Below are positions 24,308 to 33,524 of a stretch of 64,000 bases of DNA, in pieces; within the stretch, counting starts at the first letter, position 1, and the number at the start of each line of letters is the position of its first letter. The notes beneath the pieces were generated by a model. It was not told the DNA's origin. It saw only the letters and a program-made list of their open reading frames with translations, and did no database searches. The stretch lies in the NCBI RefSeq assembly GCF_001449115.1, contig NZ_LAIJ01000009.1, forward strand, positions 1,494,114-1,558,113. Reading direction: 5' to 3'. Made by a program: the position numbers and the translations under genes. The stretch is from Occallatibacter gabretensis (GTDB lineage Bacteria > Acidobacteriota > Terriglobia > Terriglobales > Acidobacteriaceae).

Positions 24308-25897
24308 CTACTCCGCCGCCGCAATCGCCTCCACAATCCGGTCCATCGCATGCATCTCATCATTGCTTCCCGGCCTGTGCCCGTTCACAAGAATCGAAAA
24401 CACCAGCGTCTTCCCCGAATCCGCCTGCAAATACCCCGAAAGCGCATTCGTCCCATTCAGCGTCCCCGTCTTCGCCTGCACGCGCCCCTTCACCGGCGAT
24501 TTCTGAAACCTCCCATGAATCGTTCCGTCCACGCCGCTCACGGGCAGGGAAGCGCGCCACCCCGCACCCCACGGCTGCGTCGCCGCATACGCCAGCAGCG
24601 TCGTCAGCGCCCGCGGAGCAATCCTGTCGTCATTGCTCATCCCGCTGCCGTCATAGAGATAAAAATCCCCATCATTCACGCCCGCGCTCACCAGAAACTG
24701 CCTCACCACCCGCGCCCCCTGCGCAATGCTCCCATCAGTCCCAAACAGCCTGCCCAGCATCCGCAGCATCAGCTCCGCGTGCAGGTTCTCGCTCAGCTTG
24801 TTCGTCATCACAATGTCCTGCTGCATCGGCACACTCACCCGTGTAGCCAGAACCTGCCGCCCCTCCGTCGGCATCGCAATCGTCGTCAAATCCGTCCGCG
24901 GAGCCAGAGCGACAGCCTCCGCTCGCTCCTTGCCAAAGCTCTCTGTATCCAACAACTCCCTCTGCGCTGTTGTCGCACCGTTCGCAACAGAAATCCCCGC
25001 AGTCTGCAACGCCTGAACAAACGCCTGCGCCGTCAGCAGCCCCGGATTATCTACAGCGACATCCCCATGCCATCCCTTCGCGCCCAGCGTCCCAAACGTG
25101 CGAACCGCATTGCTCCCCGGCTGCAAATCCACACCCACATGCGCCTCCGTACCAGCCGGAGCCACCGTCATCGCATTCGTAACGGTGTAATAGTTCACCG
25201 CCGGATTCCACGTAGCCGCAACCTTCCCCGCATCCGGCATCAGAGCCAGCTCAATCGAATTCTCGTTAAAGCTCAACGCACTCGCCGCCGCGCCATCACT
25301 CCACGCCAAATCCTCCCAGCTCCATCCCGTCCCCCACCTGTCCATCGGAAAAAAGCTTTCATCCCCAACCACCCGCCCCGCAACTTGCTTCACCCCCACC
25401 TTCGCCACCTGCGCCGCCAGCTCATTCAACGGCCCCAGCGGGTCAGGCTTCGCCGCAGGCACAGCATTCGCGGGCAGCGGAGTCGCCTGCGGCGCCTCAT
25501 ACGGATACTTCCTCGCACTCAACGTAGGATCTCCCGCGCCCAGAATCACCAGGTCCCCATGCAACACGCCATCCGTATCAATCGACCCCGTCGCCACCAC
25601 CTGCGTCGTCCAGGTCAGCGTATTCACCGGCAGCAACGCCGATACCGCCGCCGTAGTCGTCAGCTTCGTATTCGAAGCCGGCACAAACAACCGCCCCTCA
25701 TTGTGCCCATACAGCAGCTTCCCATCCAGCGTCGTCACGCTGACCCCAAACGTCGCATGCCCCAACTGCGGCTCCGCCAGAATCGCCTCAACCCGTGCAC
25801 CAAGCGCAGCATCACTCCCACTCTGCGCAGAAAGAGCAGGCAAGCAAACAAGTAAAGTGAGCAATAAACAGGGAAGGGAACGACGCACCATATTCAT
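24308..25897 (-). CDS. dacB: D-Ala-D-Ala carboxypeptidase/endopeptidase, PBP4 (S13) type
   Basis: The 529-residue product has a signal peptide and the three penicillin-binding signatures in order: PASNTK (SxxK, near residue 80), SGMSND (SxN, near 417) and AKTGTLNG (KTG, near 478), with the large insertion between the first two that defines the S13 class. It trims or opens peptidoglycan cross-links in the periplasm. It is transcribed away from folP, with only 38 bases between the two starts, so promoters overlap coding sequence or each other. Confidence 0.93.
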   Translation of the reverse strand: MNMVRRSLPCLLLTLLVCLPALSAQSGSDAALGARVEAILAEPQLGHATFGVSVTTLDGKLLYGHNEGRLFVPASNTKLTTTAAVSALLPVNTLTWTTQVVATGSIDTDGVLHGDLVILGAGDPTLSARKYPYEAPQATPLPANAVPAAKPDPLGPLNELAAQVAKVGVKQVAGRVVGDESFFPMDRWGTGWSWEDLAWSDGAAASALSFNENSIELALMPDAGKVAATWNPAVNYYTVTNAMTVAPAGTEAHVGVDLQPGSNAVRTFGTLGAKGWHGDVAVDNPGLLTAQAFVQALQTAGISVANGATTAQRELLDTESFGKERAEAVALAPRTDLTTIAMPTEGRQVLATRVSVPMQQDIVMTNKLSENLHAELMLRMLGRLFGTDGSIAQGARVVRQFLVSAGVNDGDFYLYDGSGMSNDDRIAPRALTTLLAYAATQPWGAGWRASLPVSGVDGTIHGRFQKSPVKGRVQAKTGTLNGTNALSGYLQADSGKTLVFSILVNGHRPGSNDEMHAMDRIVEAIAAAE

Positions 25898-25935
25898 GGC
25901 CGGAGTTTACAAGAATGCACCCTTAGAATCGGAAT

Positions 25936-26856
25936 GTGAGCCCGCTCCGCCCCATCACCGAATGGCACCTCCGCACCCGCCATCTCTCACTCGGTTCCCG
26001 CACCCTCATCTGCGGCGTAGTCAACATCACCCCCGACTCCTTCTCCGACGGCAATCTCTTCCTCGTACCCGATAAAGCCATATCCCACGCCCTCCAACTC
26101 ATCGACGAAGGCGCAGACATCCTCGATCTCGGAGCCGAAAGCACCCGCCCCGAATCAAAAGCCGGCACAACCGCCGCCCTTACAACAGAAGAAGAGCAAT
26201 CCCGCCTCCTTCCCGTCCTCGAAGGCATCCTCAAAGTCCGCCCCGACGCCATCATCTCCATCGACACCTACAAAGCCCCCACCGCCCGCGCCGCGCTCCT
26301 TGCTGGTGCCGAAATCATCAACGACGTCAGTGGCTTCATCTGGGATCCCGCCATGCCCGCCTGCTGCGCAAAAGCCCAATGCGGCGTAATCCTCATGCAC
26401 ACCCGCGGCCTGCCCCACGAATGGCGCACCCAGCCCCAACTCCCACCCGACGATTTGCTCCAACTGGTCCGCAACGGCCTGACCGAATCCCTCGCCATCG
26501 CCCACGCCGCTGGAATCCCACCCGAAGCCATCGTCCTCGACCCCGGCTACGGCTTCGGCAAGCGCCTCAACGAAAATTTTTCTCTTCTCGCACAGCAATC
26601 GCTTCTGCTCGAATTGAATCGCCCTCTCCTCGTCGGCCTCTCTCGCAAATCCTTCCTCGGCCACACACTCGCGCCCCTCTACGCAGGCACTCCAGGCAGT
26701 CCAAAACAAAGAGAAACAGCAACCATCGCCGCCCACACCGCCGCTATCCTTCACGGAGCCTCCATCATCCGCACCCACTCCGTCCGCCCCGCCATAGAAG
26801 CCGCCCTCATCGCCGACGCCATCATTGCTGCAACAAAAAATCGCCTGGACGGCTAG
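25936..26856 (+). CDS. folP: Dihydropteroate synthase
   Basis: A GTG start at 25936 gives 306 residues. The enzyme joins 4-aminobenzoate to dihydropterin pyrophosphate in folate synthesis. Seen are the loop-1 motif GVVNITPDSFSDG, ILDLGAESTRP (loop 2), DPGYGFGKRLNEN, LSRKSFLG and RTHSV near the end. The last four residues (RLDG) and the stop come from the family E repeat, so the natural C-terminus has probably been altered slightly. Confidence 0.95.
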   Translation: MSPLRPITEWHLRTRHLSLGSRTLICGVVNITPDSFSDGNLFLVPDKAISHALQLIDEGADILDLGAESTRPESKAGTTAALTTEEEQSRLLPVLEGILKVRPDAIISIDTYKAPTARAALLAGAEIINDVSGFIWDPAMPACCAKAQCGVILMHTRGLPHEWRTQPQLPPDDLLQLVRNGLTESLAIAHAAGIPPEAIVLDPGYGFGKRLNENFSLLAQQSLLLELNRPLLVGLSRKSFLGHTLAPLYAGTPGSPKQRETATIAAHTAAILHGASIIRTHSVRPAIEAALIADAIIAATKNRLDG

Positions 26857-26858
26857 TC
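26843..26858 (+). repeat. Stop-codon repeat (family E), copy 4, inverted
   Basis: GCCTGGACGGCTAGTCC is the reverse complement of the core seen at 2.6 and 6.0 kb. Because its centre is CTAG it provides a TAG stop in this direction too, here for folP. Confidence 0.7.
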
Positions 26859-26932
26859 CTCCTGTACCATCCTCGTCAAGGAATCACCACGAACCACCCC
26901 AACATCCACTCTGCATTCCAGGAGACACCCTG

Positions 26933-28282
26933 ATGCACCCTCATCGCTCCGCGCAATTCCTCACCTGCGCCATACTCTTCGCTTCTGCAACCATCGCGTC
27001 GCAGGCGCAATCAGCCGCACCGCAGATGCCCGCAACCGATCTCGTCATCAAAAACGCCACAGTCATGACAGCCAGCCACGGCACCATCCAGAGCGGTTCC
27101 GTCTGGATCCACGCGGGCAAAATCGCCGGCGTCGGCGCCACCGTAAGCGCGCCCGCATCAGCCGTCGTCATTGACGCCACAGGCCTCTGGCTCACCCCCG
27201 GCATCATCGACCCCCACTCCCACTCCGCGCTCGATTCCGACGTCAACGAGGCCACCAGCCCCGTCACGCCCTCCATGCACATGGTCGACGCCTTCGATAA
27301 CCGCCAGTCCGACCTCTACTACGCGCTCGCCGGCGGCGTCACCACCGAGCTCCTCTTGCATGGTTCCGCCAACATGATCGGCGGCCAGGCCGTCGTCATC
27401 AAAAACAAGTTCGGCCTCGACCGCGACCAGATGATCTTCCCCAACGCGCCCGGCTCCATCAAGTTCGCCTCCGGAGAAAACCCCAAGCGTGTCTACGGCT
27501 CGCGCGACCAGCTCCCCTCCACCCGCATGGGCAACTTCGAAGTCATGCGCATGGCCTTTGAAGATGCGAAGCATTACATGGCCGACTGGGACGCCTACGA
27601 CGCCAAGGTCAAAAAGGGCGACAAAGACGCCACCGCCCCCAAGCGCGACCTCAAGCTCGAAGCCCTTGCAGACGTTCTCCGTGGCAAGCTCTACGTCCAG
27701 ATCCACTGCTACCGCGCCGACGAGTTCCTCACCGAAGAAGCCATCGCCAAGGAGTACGGCTACAAGATCCGCGCCTTCCACCACGCGCTTGAAATGTACA
27801 AAGTGGCGGACAAAATCGCGCCCACAGAAACCGCCATCGCCACCTTCTCCGACTGGTGGGGCTACAAGGATGAAGCCTGGGACGCCATCCCCTGGAACGC
27901 CGTCATGTCCATGCGAGCCGGAGTCCGCGTAGCCCTCAAATCCGACTCAGACGACCACATCCGCCGCCTCTACGCCGAAGCCGGCAAAATGATCCACTAC
28001 GGCGGAGCCACCGAGGACGAAGCCATCCGCATGATCACCCTGAACCCCGCCTGGATCATCGGCGTGGACGACCAAACCGGCTCCCTCGACGTCGGTAAGG
28101 ATGCCGACCTCGTCCTCTGGAACCGCGACCCGCTCTCCACCTACGCCCGCGCGCAAAAAGTCTGGATCGACGGCGACCTCTTCTTCGACAACTCGCTACC
28201 CGGTCTCGGCACCACCCACTTCCACGGCGTCATGCACGACGGCGGCGGCTTCGGCTCAGACGACCAGGAGGACGGCCAGTGA
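26933..28282 (+). CDS. Exported amidohydrolase (imidazolonepropionase-like)
   Basis: ATG at 26933 follows GGAGACACCCTG. The 449-residue product has a signal peptide ending ASQAQS, the entry motif ATVMTASHGTIQSGS, and the metal-site stretch GIIDPHSHSAL, where two His bind metal. Later features are QIHCYRADE and ALKSDSDD, with the last Asp a usual metal ligand, and the closing KDADLVLWNRDPL. It belongs to the metal-dependent amidohydrolases; the substrate is unknown. It overlaps or abuts a second, related amidohydrolase, and such tandem pairs are typical of Acidobacteria and Bacteroidetes. Confidence 0.9.
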   Translation: MHPHRSAQFLTCAILFASATIASQAQSAAPQMPATDLVIKNATVMTASHGTIQSGSVWIHAGKIAGVGATVSAPASAVVIDATGLWLTPGIIDPHSHSALDSDVNEATSPVTPSMHMVDAFDNRQSDLYYALAGGVTTELLLHGSANMIGGQAVVIKNKFGLDRDQMIFPNAPGSIKFASGENPKRVYGSRDQLPSTRMGNFEVMRMAFEDAKHYMADWDAYDAKVKKGDKDATAPKRDLKLEALADVLRGKLYVQIHCYRADEFLTEEAIAKEYGYKIRAFHHALEMYKVADKIAPTETAIATFSDWWGYKDEAWDAIPWNAVMSMRAGVRVALKSDSDDHIRRLYAEAGKMIHYGGATEDEAIRMITLNPAWIIGVDDQTGSLDVGKDADLVLWNRDPLSTYARAQKVWIDGDLFFDNSLPGLGTTHFHGVMHDGGGFGSDDQEDGQ

Positions 28283-28306
28283 AACTCTCAATGATTAACC
28301 AACAAG

Positions 28307-28343
28307 CCGGGTGCCCCTGGTCCCTCGCACTTGGGGACCAGGG
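28307..28343 (+). repeat. Repeat motif B at the start of the second amidohydrolase
   Basis: CCGGGTGCCCCTGGTCCC, a TCGCACTTG loop and GGGACCAGGG form a motif B palindrome. It ends two bases before the ATG at 28345 and lies 25 bases after the stop of the first amidohydrolase. Confidence 0.75.
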
Positions 28344-28344
28344 A

Positions 28345-29616
28345 ATGAAGCTCGCTCTCGCACTAACGCTCGCAATCGCACCAACGCTTCTGGCAGCCCA
28401 ATCCACCCCCATCGCCATCACCAACGGCAAGCTCCTAACCATCACCCACGGCACCATCGAAAATGGCACCCTCATCCTCTCCAACGGCAAAATCTCAGCT
28501 GTCGGCGAAACTGGCAAAGTCACCATCCCCTCCGGCGCAACCATCGTCGATGCCAAAGGTCTCACCGTCTACCCCGGCCTCATCGAGCCCGAATCCAACT
28601 TCGGCCTCACAGAAATCTCCGCCGACGACAGCAACAACGACCTCGTCGAACGCTCCGACGAGATTATGCCCCACATGCACGTCTATGACGCCTTCCACGC
28701 TGAAACCGAGCTCATCCCGGTCGCGCGCCTCAACGGCATCACCAACGCCGTCGTCGCCCCCGCCAGTGAGGACTCCATCTCTGGCCAGGACATCTTCATC
28801 CAGCTCTACGGTCGCGACCGCGATCAGATGATCCTCGGCAAAGACGTCGCCCTCGCCATGAACTTCGGCGGCGATCAGCGCCGCCGCGGCGCTCACAGTT
28901 CCTTCCCATCCACCCGCATGGGCCTCGTCACCCAGCTCCGCCAAACCTTCCTCGACACGCAGGAGTACATGCACAAACAGGAGGCCGACACCAAAAAGGG
29001 CGAGAAGCCCAAACCGGACCTCAAATACGAAGCCCTGATCCCCTATCTCAAAGGCGAGCGTCCCGTCGTTCTCGGCGTCTATGAAGGCTACGAAGTCGAA
29101 GTCATCATGCAGCTCGCCCAGGAGTTCCACCTCAAGGTCATCCTCAACCACCTCACCCACACCCAGGACGTCCTCGACAAGATCGCCGCCTACCACGTGC
29201 CTGTCATCATCGGCTCCATCTACGATCAGCCCCGCGCAGGCGAGCGCTACGACTCCGTCTACACCCTCCCCGCAGAACTGGCCAAGCGCGGCGTCAAAAT
29301 AGCCATCTCCTCGGCAGATGCAGGCGGTCCCGTCTCCAGCCACTCCGCCCGCAACCTGCCCTACGCTGCAGGCTTCGCTGTAGCTTATGGTTTGCCTTAC
29401 GACGAAGCCCTAAAAGCCATCACCCTCAACGTAGCCGAAATGTTCGGCTTCGGCGACAAGCTAGGCTCCCTCGACGTCGGCAAAACGGCCAACGTAGTCC
29501 TCGCCAACGGCGACCCCCTCGACGTTCGTACTGACGTCAAGCAGGTCTACATCGAAGGCATAGCCGTCCCCATGACCAGCCGCCAAACCAAACTCCGCGA
29601 CGAATACAGCAAATAA
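28345..29616 (+). CDS. Second exported amidohydrolase
   Basis: ATG at 28345 gives a clean signal peptide (MKLALALTLAIAPTLLAAQ) and 423 residues. A GTG at 28279, overlapping the stop of the upstream gene, is in frame but would read through the palindromic repeat and put 22 odd residues before the signal. The enzyme has ITNGKLLTITHGTIENG, a degenerate first metal motif (GLIEPESNFGL instead of a double-His motif), ILNHLTHTQDV and ISSADAGGPVSSHSARNLPY. Loss of the usual His pair suggests a different metal use or a non-catalytic partner of the first amidohydrolase. Both are probably periplasmic and work together. Confidence 0.85.
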   Translation: MKLALALTLAIAPTLLAAQSTPIAITNGKLLTITHGTIENGTLILSNGKISAVGETGKVTIPSGATIVDAKGLTVYPGLIEPESNFGLTEISADDSNNDLVERSDEIMPHMHVYDAFHAETELIPVARLNGITNAVVAPASEDSISGQDIFIQLYGRDRDQMILGKDVALAMNFGGDQRRRGAHSSFPSTRMGLVTQLRQTFLDTQEYMHKQEADTKKGEKPKPDLKYEALIPYLKGERPVVLGVYEGYEVEVIMQLAQEFHLKVILNHLTHTQDVLDKIAAYHVPVIIGSIYDQPRAGERYDSVYTLPAELAKRGVKIAISSADAGGPVSSHSARNLPYAAGFAVAYGLPYDEALKAITLNVAEMFGFGDKLGSLDVGKTANVVLANGDPLDVRTDVKQVYIEGIAVPMTSRQTKLRDEYSK

Positions 29617-29640
29617 TCACATAGCCGTACTCACCACCAC

Positions 29641-29692
29641 CGCCGGGTGCCCCCAGGTCCGTGTTTTCGGACCTACGATACCTCAACCGCCG
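29641..29692 (+). repeat. Repeat motif B
   Basis: CCGGGTGCCCCCAGGTCC, a GTGTTTTC loop and GGACCTACGATA, followed by CCTCAACCGCC. It is the first unit of a roughly 420-bp mosaic of repeats downstream of the amidohydrolases. Confidence 0.75.
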
Positions 29693-29727
29693 TTCTCCCA
29701 CTCCCAGTTCTCCCACAAAAACAGCGG

Positions 29728-29787
29728 TGTCATCCTGAGCAAAGCCGGTCACGCATCGCGTGACCGGCAAGTCGAAGGACCTGCGGT
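29728..29787 (+). repeat. Family D repeat, copy 2
   Basis: GTCATCCTGAGC opens it, an inverted repeat CCGGTCACGC/GCGTGACCGG fills the middle, and GTCGAAGGACCTGC closes it. A degraded copy follows at 29930-29975. Confidence 0.7.
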
Positions 29788-29825
29788 TGTTCTTGCCCTT
29801 GTCTTTCGCCCGCACCGCCACCAAT

Positions 29826-29880
29826 AACGGGTGCCCCATCCATCGAGCGCATTTTGCTCGATGGGTGGGATACCTCAACC
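29826..29880 (+). repeat. Repeat motif B, variant stem
   Basis: CGGGTGCCCCATCCATCGAG, a loop with CGCATTTTG, and CTCGATGGGTGGGATACC, then CTCAACC. The stem differs from the AGGTCC type but pairs fully, like the variant at 5051. Confidence 0.75.
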
Positions 29881-29987
29881 GCCCGTTCTCCCACTCCCAG
29901 CTCTCCCACAAAAACAGCTGTGTCATCCCGAATGGAGCCGTTTTCTTCAGGCGAAGTGAGGGATCTGCGGCTGCTTTTCGCTTTGAA

Positions 29988-30056
29988 AGGGCACGGCTTC
30001 AGCCGTGCCGCAGCGTCTCGCCAAATTACCTGGGCTTTAGCCCCTGAGGGATGTTT
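29988..30056 (+). repeat. Family C intergenic repeat, copy 3
   Basis: A GGCACGGCTTCAGCCGTGCC hairpin and then GGGCTTTAGCCCCTGAGG with ATGTTTTTC. The first hairpin differs from copies 1 and 2 but matches the one inside alaS in type. Confidence 0.75.
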
Positions 30057-30097
30057 TTCACCTCTCATTCTCATTCCAAAATTTTCCCAAAGAAAGT

Positions 30098-30192
30098 TTG
30101 CGTGCAATTAAGGGGTTTTCTGAAACACTCATAATCAGCAGAAGAAACGGCCGCGGCCCGAATCCCAAACGGATTCGGGCCGTGGCCGTTTC
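30098..30192 (+). other. Conserved intergenic module, copy 2 (first half) with long hairpin
   Basis: TTTGCGT, AATTAAGG and GAAACACTCATAATCAGCAG (30122-30141) match copy 1. They are followed by a 22-bp hairpin (30144-30165 with 30171-30192, CAAAC loop, one wobble pair) instead of the 10-bp stem. The second half with the 20-base block is absent; only TGCACC/GGTGCA is found at about 30230. Sequence from 30193 to 30507 shows no other feature apart from an AT-rich tract just before the peptidase gene. Confidence 0.6.
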
Positions 30193-30507
30193 AGGGAGCC
30201 AGCCACCCACCCCCTCCCCCATCCCCTCTGCACCAGAAACGGTGCAAAACAGCATGAACCAAGGAAGCAATCCACAAAAACCCGTGGAACAAAGTGACAT
30301 TAAGGCCGCAATAAGGCAGCATTAAGACACCCTGATTTCAGATCGCAAATTATTCAATAAAAACGAGTTAAAGATAAAATCAACGACAAAACGCAAAATC
30401 TTCCGTACAGAATCTGTATTTCTTTACGCAGCCGGCAATCGCAGCCGCTACAAAATCATCGGCACAGGAGGGATATAAACTTGCACATTACGCCAAGGGA
30501 AACAAAA

Positions 30508-32877
30508 ATGACCCATCGCAAGCCGTTCCTTCTCGCCGTCATCCTGTGCGCCTTCGCATCCCTCGCCTCAGCTCAAACAAAACGTCCCATGACCTTTGAA
30601 GACATGATGGCCATGAAGCGCCTCGGCGAAACCGCCGTCTCACCCGACGGCCAGTGGCTCGCCTACTCCGTCGCCACGATCAACATAGAAGCCAACAAAT
30701 CCACCTCACAGTGGTACCTCCAGAAAATCTCCGGCGGCAAACCCGTACAGCTGAGCTCACTCAACCCCGGCGACTCCGGCCTACAGTTTTCTTCGGACGA
30801 CAAACAAATCCTTTTTATTTCCAGCCGCATAGGTTCGCAATCAATCTGGATTGCTGACTTTGATGCTGCAACGGGAACGATCTCAAATCCCGTCAATACG
30901 GCAATGGATCGGCGGCTTCGCTCGAACACCACAGACAATCCGCCGACTTATTCACTGGATGAAGACAACGCCCGCTGGTCGCCAGACGGCAAGTTCATCA
31001 TCTTCACATCAGAAGTGTATCCAGACTGTCCTGCTATCAGCCTTGAGAACTCAAGCGCAGCGAAATGCACAATAAATCGCGACAAAGCCGCCGCCGACAC
31101 CAAAGTCAAAGCACAAATCTTCACCGCACTCCTCTACCGCCACTGGAACCACTTCACCGGCGAGAAACGCAGCCACCTCTTTGAGCTATCCGTAGACGAC
31201 AGCCAAATCCGCGACCTCACGCCAAACGACACTCATGACGTCCCGCCCTTCTCGCTAGGCGGCGACGGCGGCTTCAGCATCTCTCCCGACTCCAAAGAAC
31301 TAGCCTTCACCGAAAACCCCGACGAAGTCCCCGCCACGTCCACCAGCGCGCAAATCTACACCCTCGACCTGACCAACCCATCCGCCAAGCCAATAAAAAT
31401 CAGCACATCAGCCGGCGGCAACTTCTCACCCGCCTACTCCCCCGACGGCAAATACATCGCATGGCGCTCGCAAGCCCGAGCCGCCTACGAGAGCGACAAA
31501 TTCCGCCTCGCCCTGTACGACAGGCAAAAGCGAACGTTGGAATATCCTTTGAGTTCCTCTGTCGTGTTCGAGGCCGGTCCCAAACCAGCCAACTTTGATC
31601 GGTGGGTTGACGAGTTCTCGTGGCGCGATGATTCGAAACTCATCTACTTCACTTCGGGATACGACGGCGAAGCACCGATCCAGAGCATTTCGTTAGAACC
31701 GATTCCCCATGACGCAGAGCAGGCTCTGCACGAAGATGCCGCTGCCCCACGCCCTGCTCAATCAGCGGAGGGAGGGCGTTCCACTGTTCATAGGCAGCTT
31801 GATCGATACGGAAAGATTCGTGGCGAGTGGAGCGGAATTCACGGCGTGATCGTGAATGGGAGATTTAGACTGCTCGGCACTCTAATGCGTGTGGACATGC
31901 CGAGTGAGGTGGTGCTCGGCGATCCGCTCGAGATCAATGACTCTGAAAGAACAGCGATTGTGACATTCGGTAACCCTGGATCGGTTCAGGAGACAACAAA
32001 GGAGACATACGAGCCAACTCTTATCACGCACCTCAACGACACACTCCTCTCCCAACTCGACCAATCCAAGCTCGAATCCTTCTGGTTCCCCTCCAAAGAC
32101 GGCACAAAGGTCCAGGGCTTCCTGATCCGCCCGCCCAACTTCGACCCCGCCAAAAAGTATCCCGTGAAGTTTTTAATCCACGGCGGCCCGCAAGGCGCAT
32201 GGGGTGATAGCTGGAGCTACCGCTGGAACGCCGAGCTCTTCGCCGCTAACGGATACGTCGTCGTCATGATCAACCCGCGCGGCTCCACAGGCTACGGCCA
32301 GGCATTCATAGACGGAATCAACGGCGACTGGGGCGGCAAGCCCTATCAGGACCTCATGACCGGCCTCGACTACGCCGAGCAACATTATTCCTTCATCGAC
32401 AAATCCCGCGAATGCGCGCTCGGCGCAAGCTACGGCGGCTACATGGCTAACTGGATTCTCGGCCACACCAACCGCTTCAAGTGCATCGTCTCCCACGACG
32501 GCATGTTCAACCCCGAATCCGCCTTCGGCACCACAGAAGAGCTCTGGTTCAACACCTGGGAGTTCAAAGGCGCACCCTGGGACTACTACGGCAAACCCGA
32601 CAGCGAGAACCCCTTCCGCAAATGGTCGCCCGCACTCTCGGCCAAGAACTTCAAAACCCCAACGTTAGTCATCCACAGCCAGCTCGACTACCGCCTCGAC
32701 GTCTCGGAAGGCTATCAGCTCTTCACAGCCCTGCAACTCCAGCACGTCCCCAGCAAATTCCTCTACTTCCCCGACGAAGGCCATTTCGTCCAGAAGCCCC
32801 AAAACTCCCGCCTCTGGTACAGAACCGTCAACGACTGGGTAGACCAATGGGCAAATAAGATAGGCCCGGGCTGGTAG
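30508..32877 (+). CDS. S9 family dipeptidyl peptidase-like protein
   Basis: ATG at 30508 follows AAGGGAAACAAAA; a TTG at 30481 is less likely. The 789-residue product has a signal peptide ending ASAQ, a propeller with TAVSPDGQWLAYSVA, DNARWSPDGKFIIFTS and PAYSPDGKYIAWRS, and a hydrolase domain with LIHGGPQG, the nucleophile in GASYGG and His in DEGHFV. About 100 residues around 405-510 (with EDAAAPRPAQSAEGG and YGKIRGEW) look inserted relative to the 21.3 kb paralogue and are coded with a different, less C-biased codon style. Periplasmic peptide breakdown is likely. Confidence 0.88.
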   Translation: MTHRKPFLLAVILCAFASLASAQTKRPMTFEDMMAMKRLGETAVSPDGQWLAYSVATINIEANKSTSQWYLQKISGGKPVQLSSLNPGDSGLQFSSDDKQILFISSRIGSQSIWIADFDAATGTISNPVNTAMDRRLRSNTTDNPPTYSLDEDNARWSPDGKFIIFTSEVYPDCPAISLENSSAAKCTINRDKAAADTKVKAQIFTALLYRHWNHFTGEKRSHLFELSVDDSQIRDLTPNDTHDVPPFSLGGDGGFSISPDSKELAFTENPDEVPATSTSAQIYTLDLTNPSAKPIKISTSAGGNFSPAYSPDGKYIAWRSQARAAYESDKFRLALYDRQKRTLEYPLSSSVVFEAGPKPANFDRWVDEFSWRDDSKLIYFTSGYDGEAPIQSISLEPIPHDAEQALHEDAAAPRPAQSAEGGRSTVHRQLDRYGKIRGEWSGIHGVIVNGRFRLLGTLMRVDMPSEVVLGDPLEINDSERTAIVTFGNPGSVQETTKETYEPTLITHLNDTLLSQLDQSKLESFWFPSKDGTKVQGFLIRPPNFDPAKKYPVKFLIHGGPQGAWGDSWSYRWNAELFAANGYVVVMINPRGSTGYGQAFIDGINGDWGGKPYQDLMTGLDYAEQHYSFIDKSRECALGASYGGYMANWILGHTNRFKCIVSHDGMFNPESAFGTTEELWFNTWEFKGAPWDYYGKPDSENPFRKWSPALSAKNFKTPTLVIHSQLDYRLDVSEGYQLFTALQLQHVPSKFLYFPDEGHFVQKPQNSRLWYRTVNDWVDQWANKIGPGW

Positions 32878-32946
32878 GCCGGGGATTTATCCCCGGCAAT
32901 AATATCCACAAACGATTGGGGCCTTTAGGCCCTGAGGTATGCTTTC
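32873..32946 (+). repeat. Family C intergenic repeat, copy 2
   Basis: GGCCGGGGATTTATCCCCGG followed by GGGGCCTTTAGGCCCTGAGG and TATGCTTTCC. It lies exactly between the peptidase stop and the recX start, the same layout as copy 1 between the aminopeptidase and larB. Confidence 0.8.
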
Positions 32947-32948
32947 CG

Positions 32949-33518
32949 ATGCCGTTCGCCCGCAAATCCTCGAAGCCGAAGGCCCCACTCAACGAAGCTG
33001 GCCTCTACGACTACGCCATCAAATCCCTCGGCCGCACCATGCGCACCGAAGCCGAACTCCGCCGCCTCATGCGCCAGCGCGTCGAACCGGGCGAGGCCGG
33101 TCAGCCCGTCATCGATACGGTTATAGAACGCCTCAAAGAGCACGGCTACCTAGACGACAAATCCTTCGCCGAGACCTTCACCCGCCTCCGCGTAGAAAAC
33201 GAGAAGCTAGGTCAGCGCACCGTCCGCCAGAAGCTCACACAGAAAGGCGTCCCGGCACCCATCGTCAACGAAACCATTGAAGCGCGCTACGCCGGAACCG
33301 ACGAAGAAGCTCTCGCCCGTCAGCACATCGAGCGCAAGCGTCTCAAGAAGCCCGAAAACGAAAAGGAAACCGCCCGCATACTGCGCCGCCTCATCGCCGC
33401 CGGCTTTTCCACCCGCGTCATCTACAAAATCCTCCGCCAGTGGGACGTCCCCGAAGAAACCTTGTCGGCCATCGAAACCATTCAAGACTCACTCGAAGAC
33501 GAGCCACTTAACGAATGA
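32949..33518 (+). CDS. recX: Regulatory protein RecX
   Basis: ATG at 32949 gives 189 residues. RecX binds RecA filaments and limits their activity. The three-helix repeats are visible: AGLYDYAIKSLGRTMRTEAELRRLM, VIERLKEHGYLDDKSFAETF and LGQRTVRQKLTQKGVP, with a final ILRRLIAAGFSTRVI. The start lies directly against a family C repeat, so its ribosome site is poor and expression may depend on the repeat. recA is not nearby. Confidence 0.9.
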   Translation: MPFARKSSKPKAPLNEAGLYDYAIKSLGRTMRTEAELRRLMRQRVEPGEAGQPVIDTVIERLKEHGYLDDKSFAETFTRLRVENEKLGQRTVRQKLTQKGVPAPIVNETIEARYAGTDEEALARQHIERKRLKKPENEKETARILRRLIAAGFSTRVIYKILRQWDVPEETLSAIETIQDSLEDEPLNE

Positions 33519-33524
33519 GCCCCG

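Larger units (their letters stand above)
29686..29927. repeat. Direct repeats of about 50 bp framing repeat units
   Basis: CCGTTCTCCCACTCCCAG plus TCTCCCACAAAAACAG occur at 29690-29723 and again at 29884-29917, each followed by a GTGTCATCC family D start. They frame the unit between them and suggest duplication of a composite block. Confidence 0.75.

Noticed and set aside
24280..24309. Three CTGATCTCT direct repeats as an operator
   Set aside because: They lie behind, not before, a gene and overlap its stop codon; simple slippage explains them.
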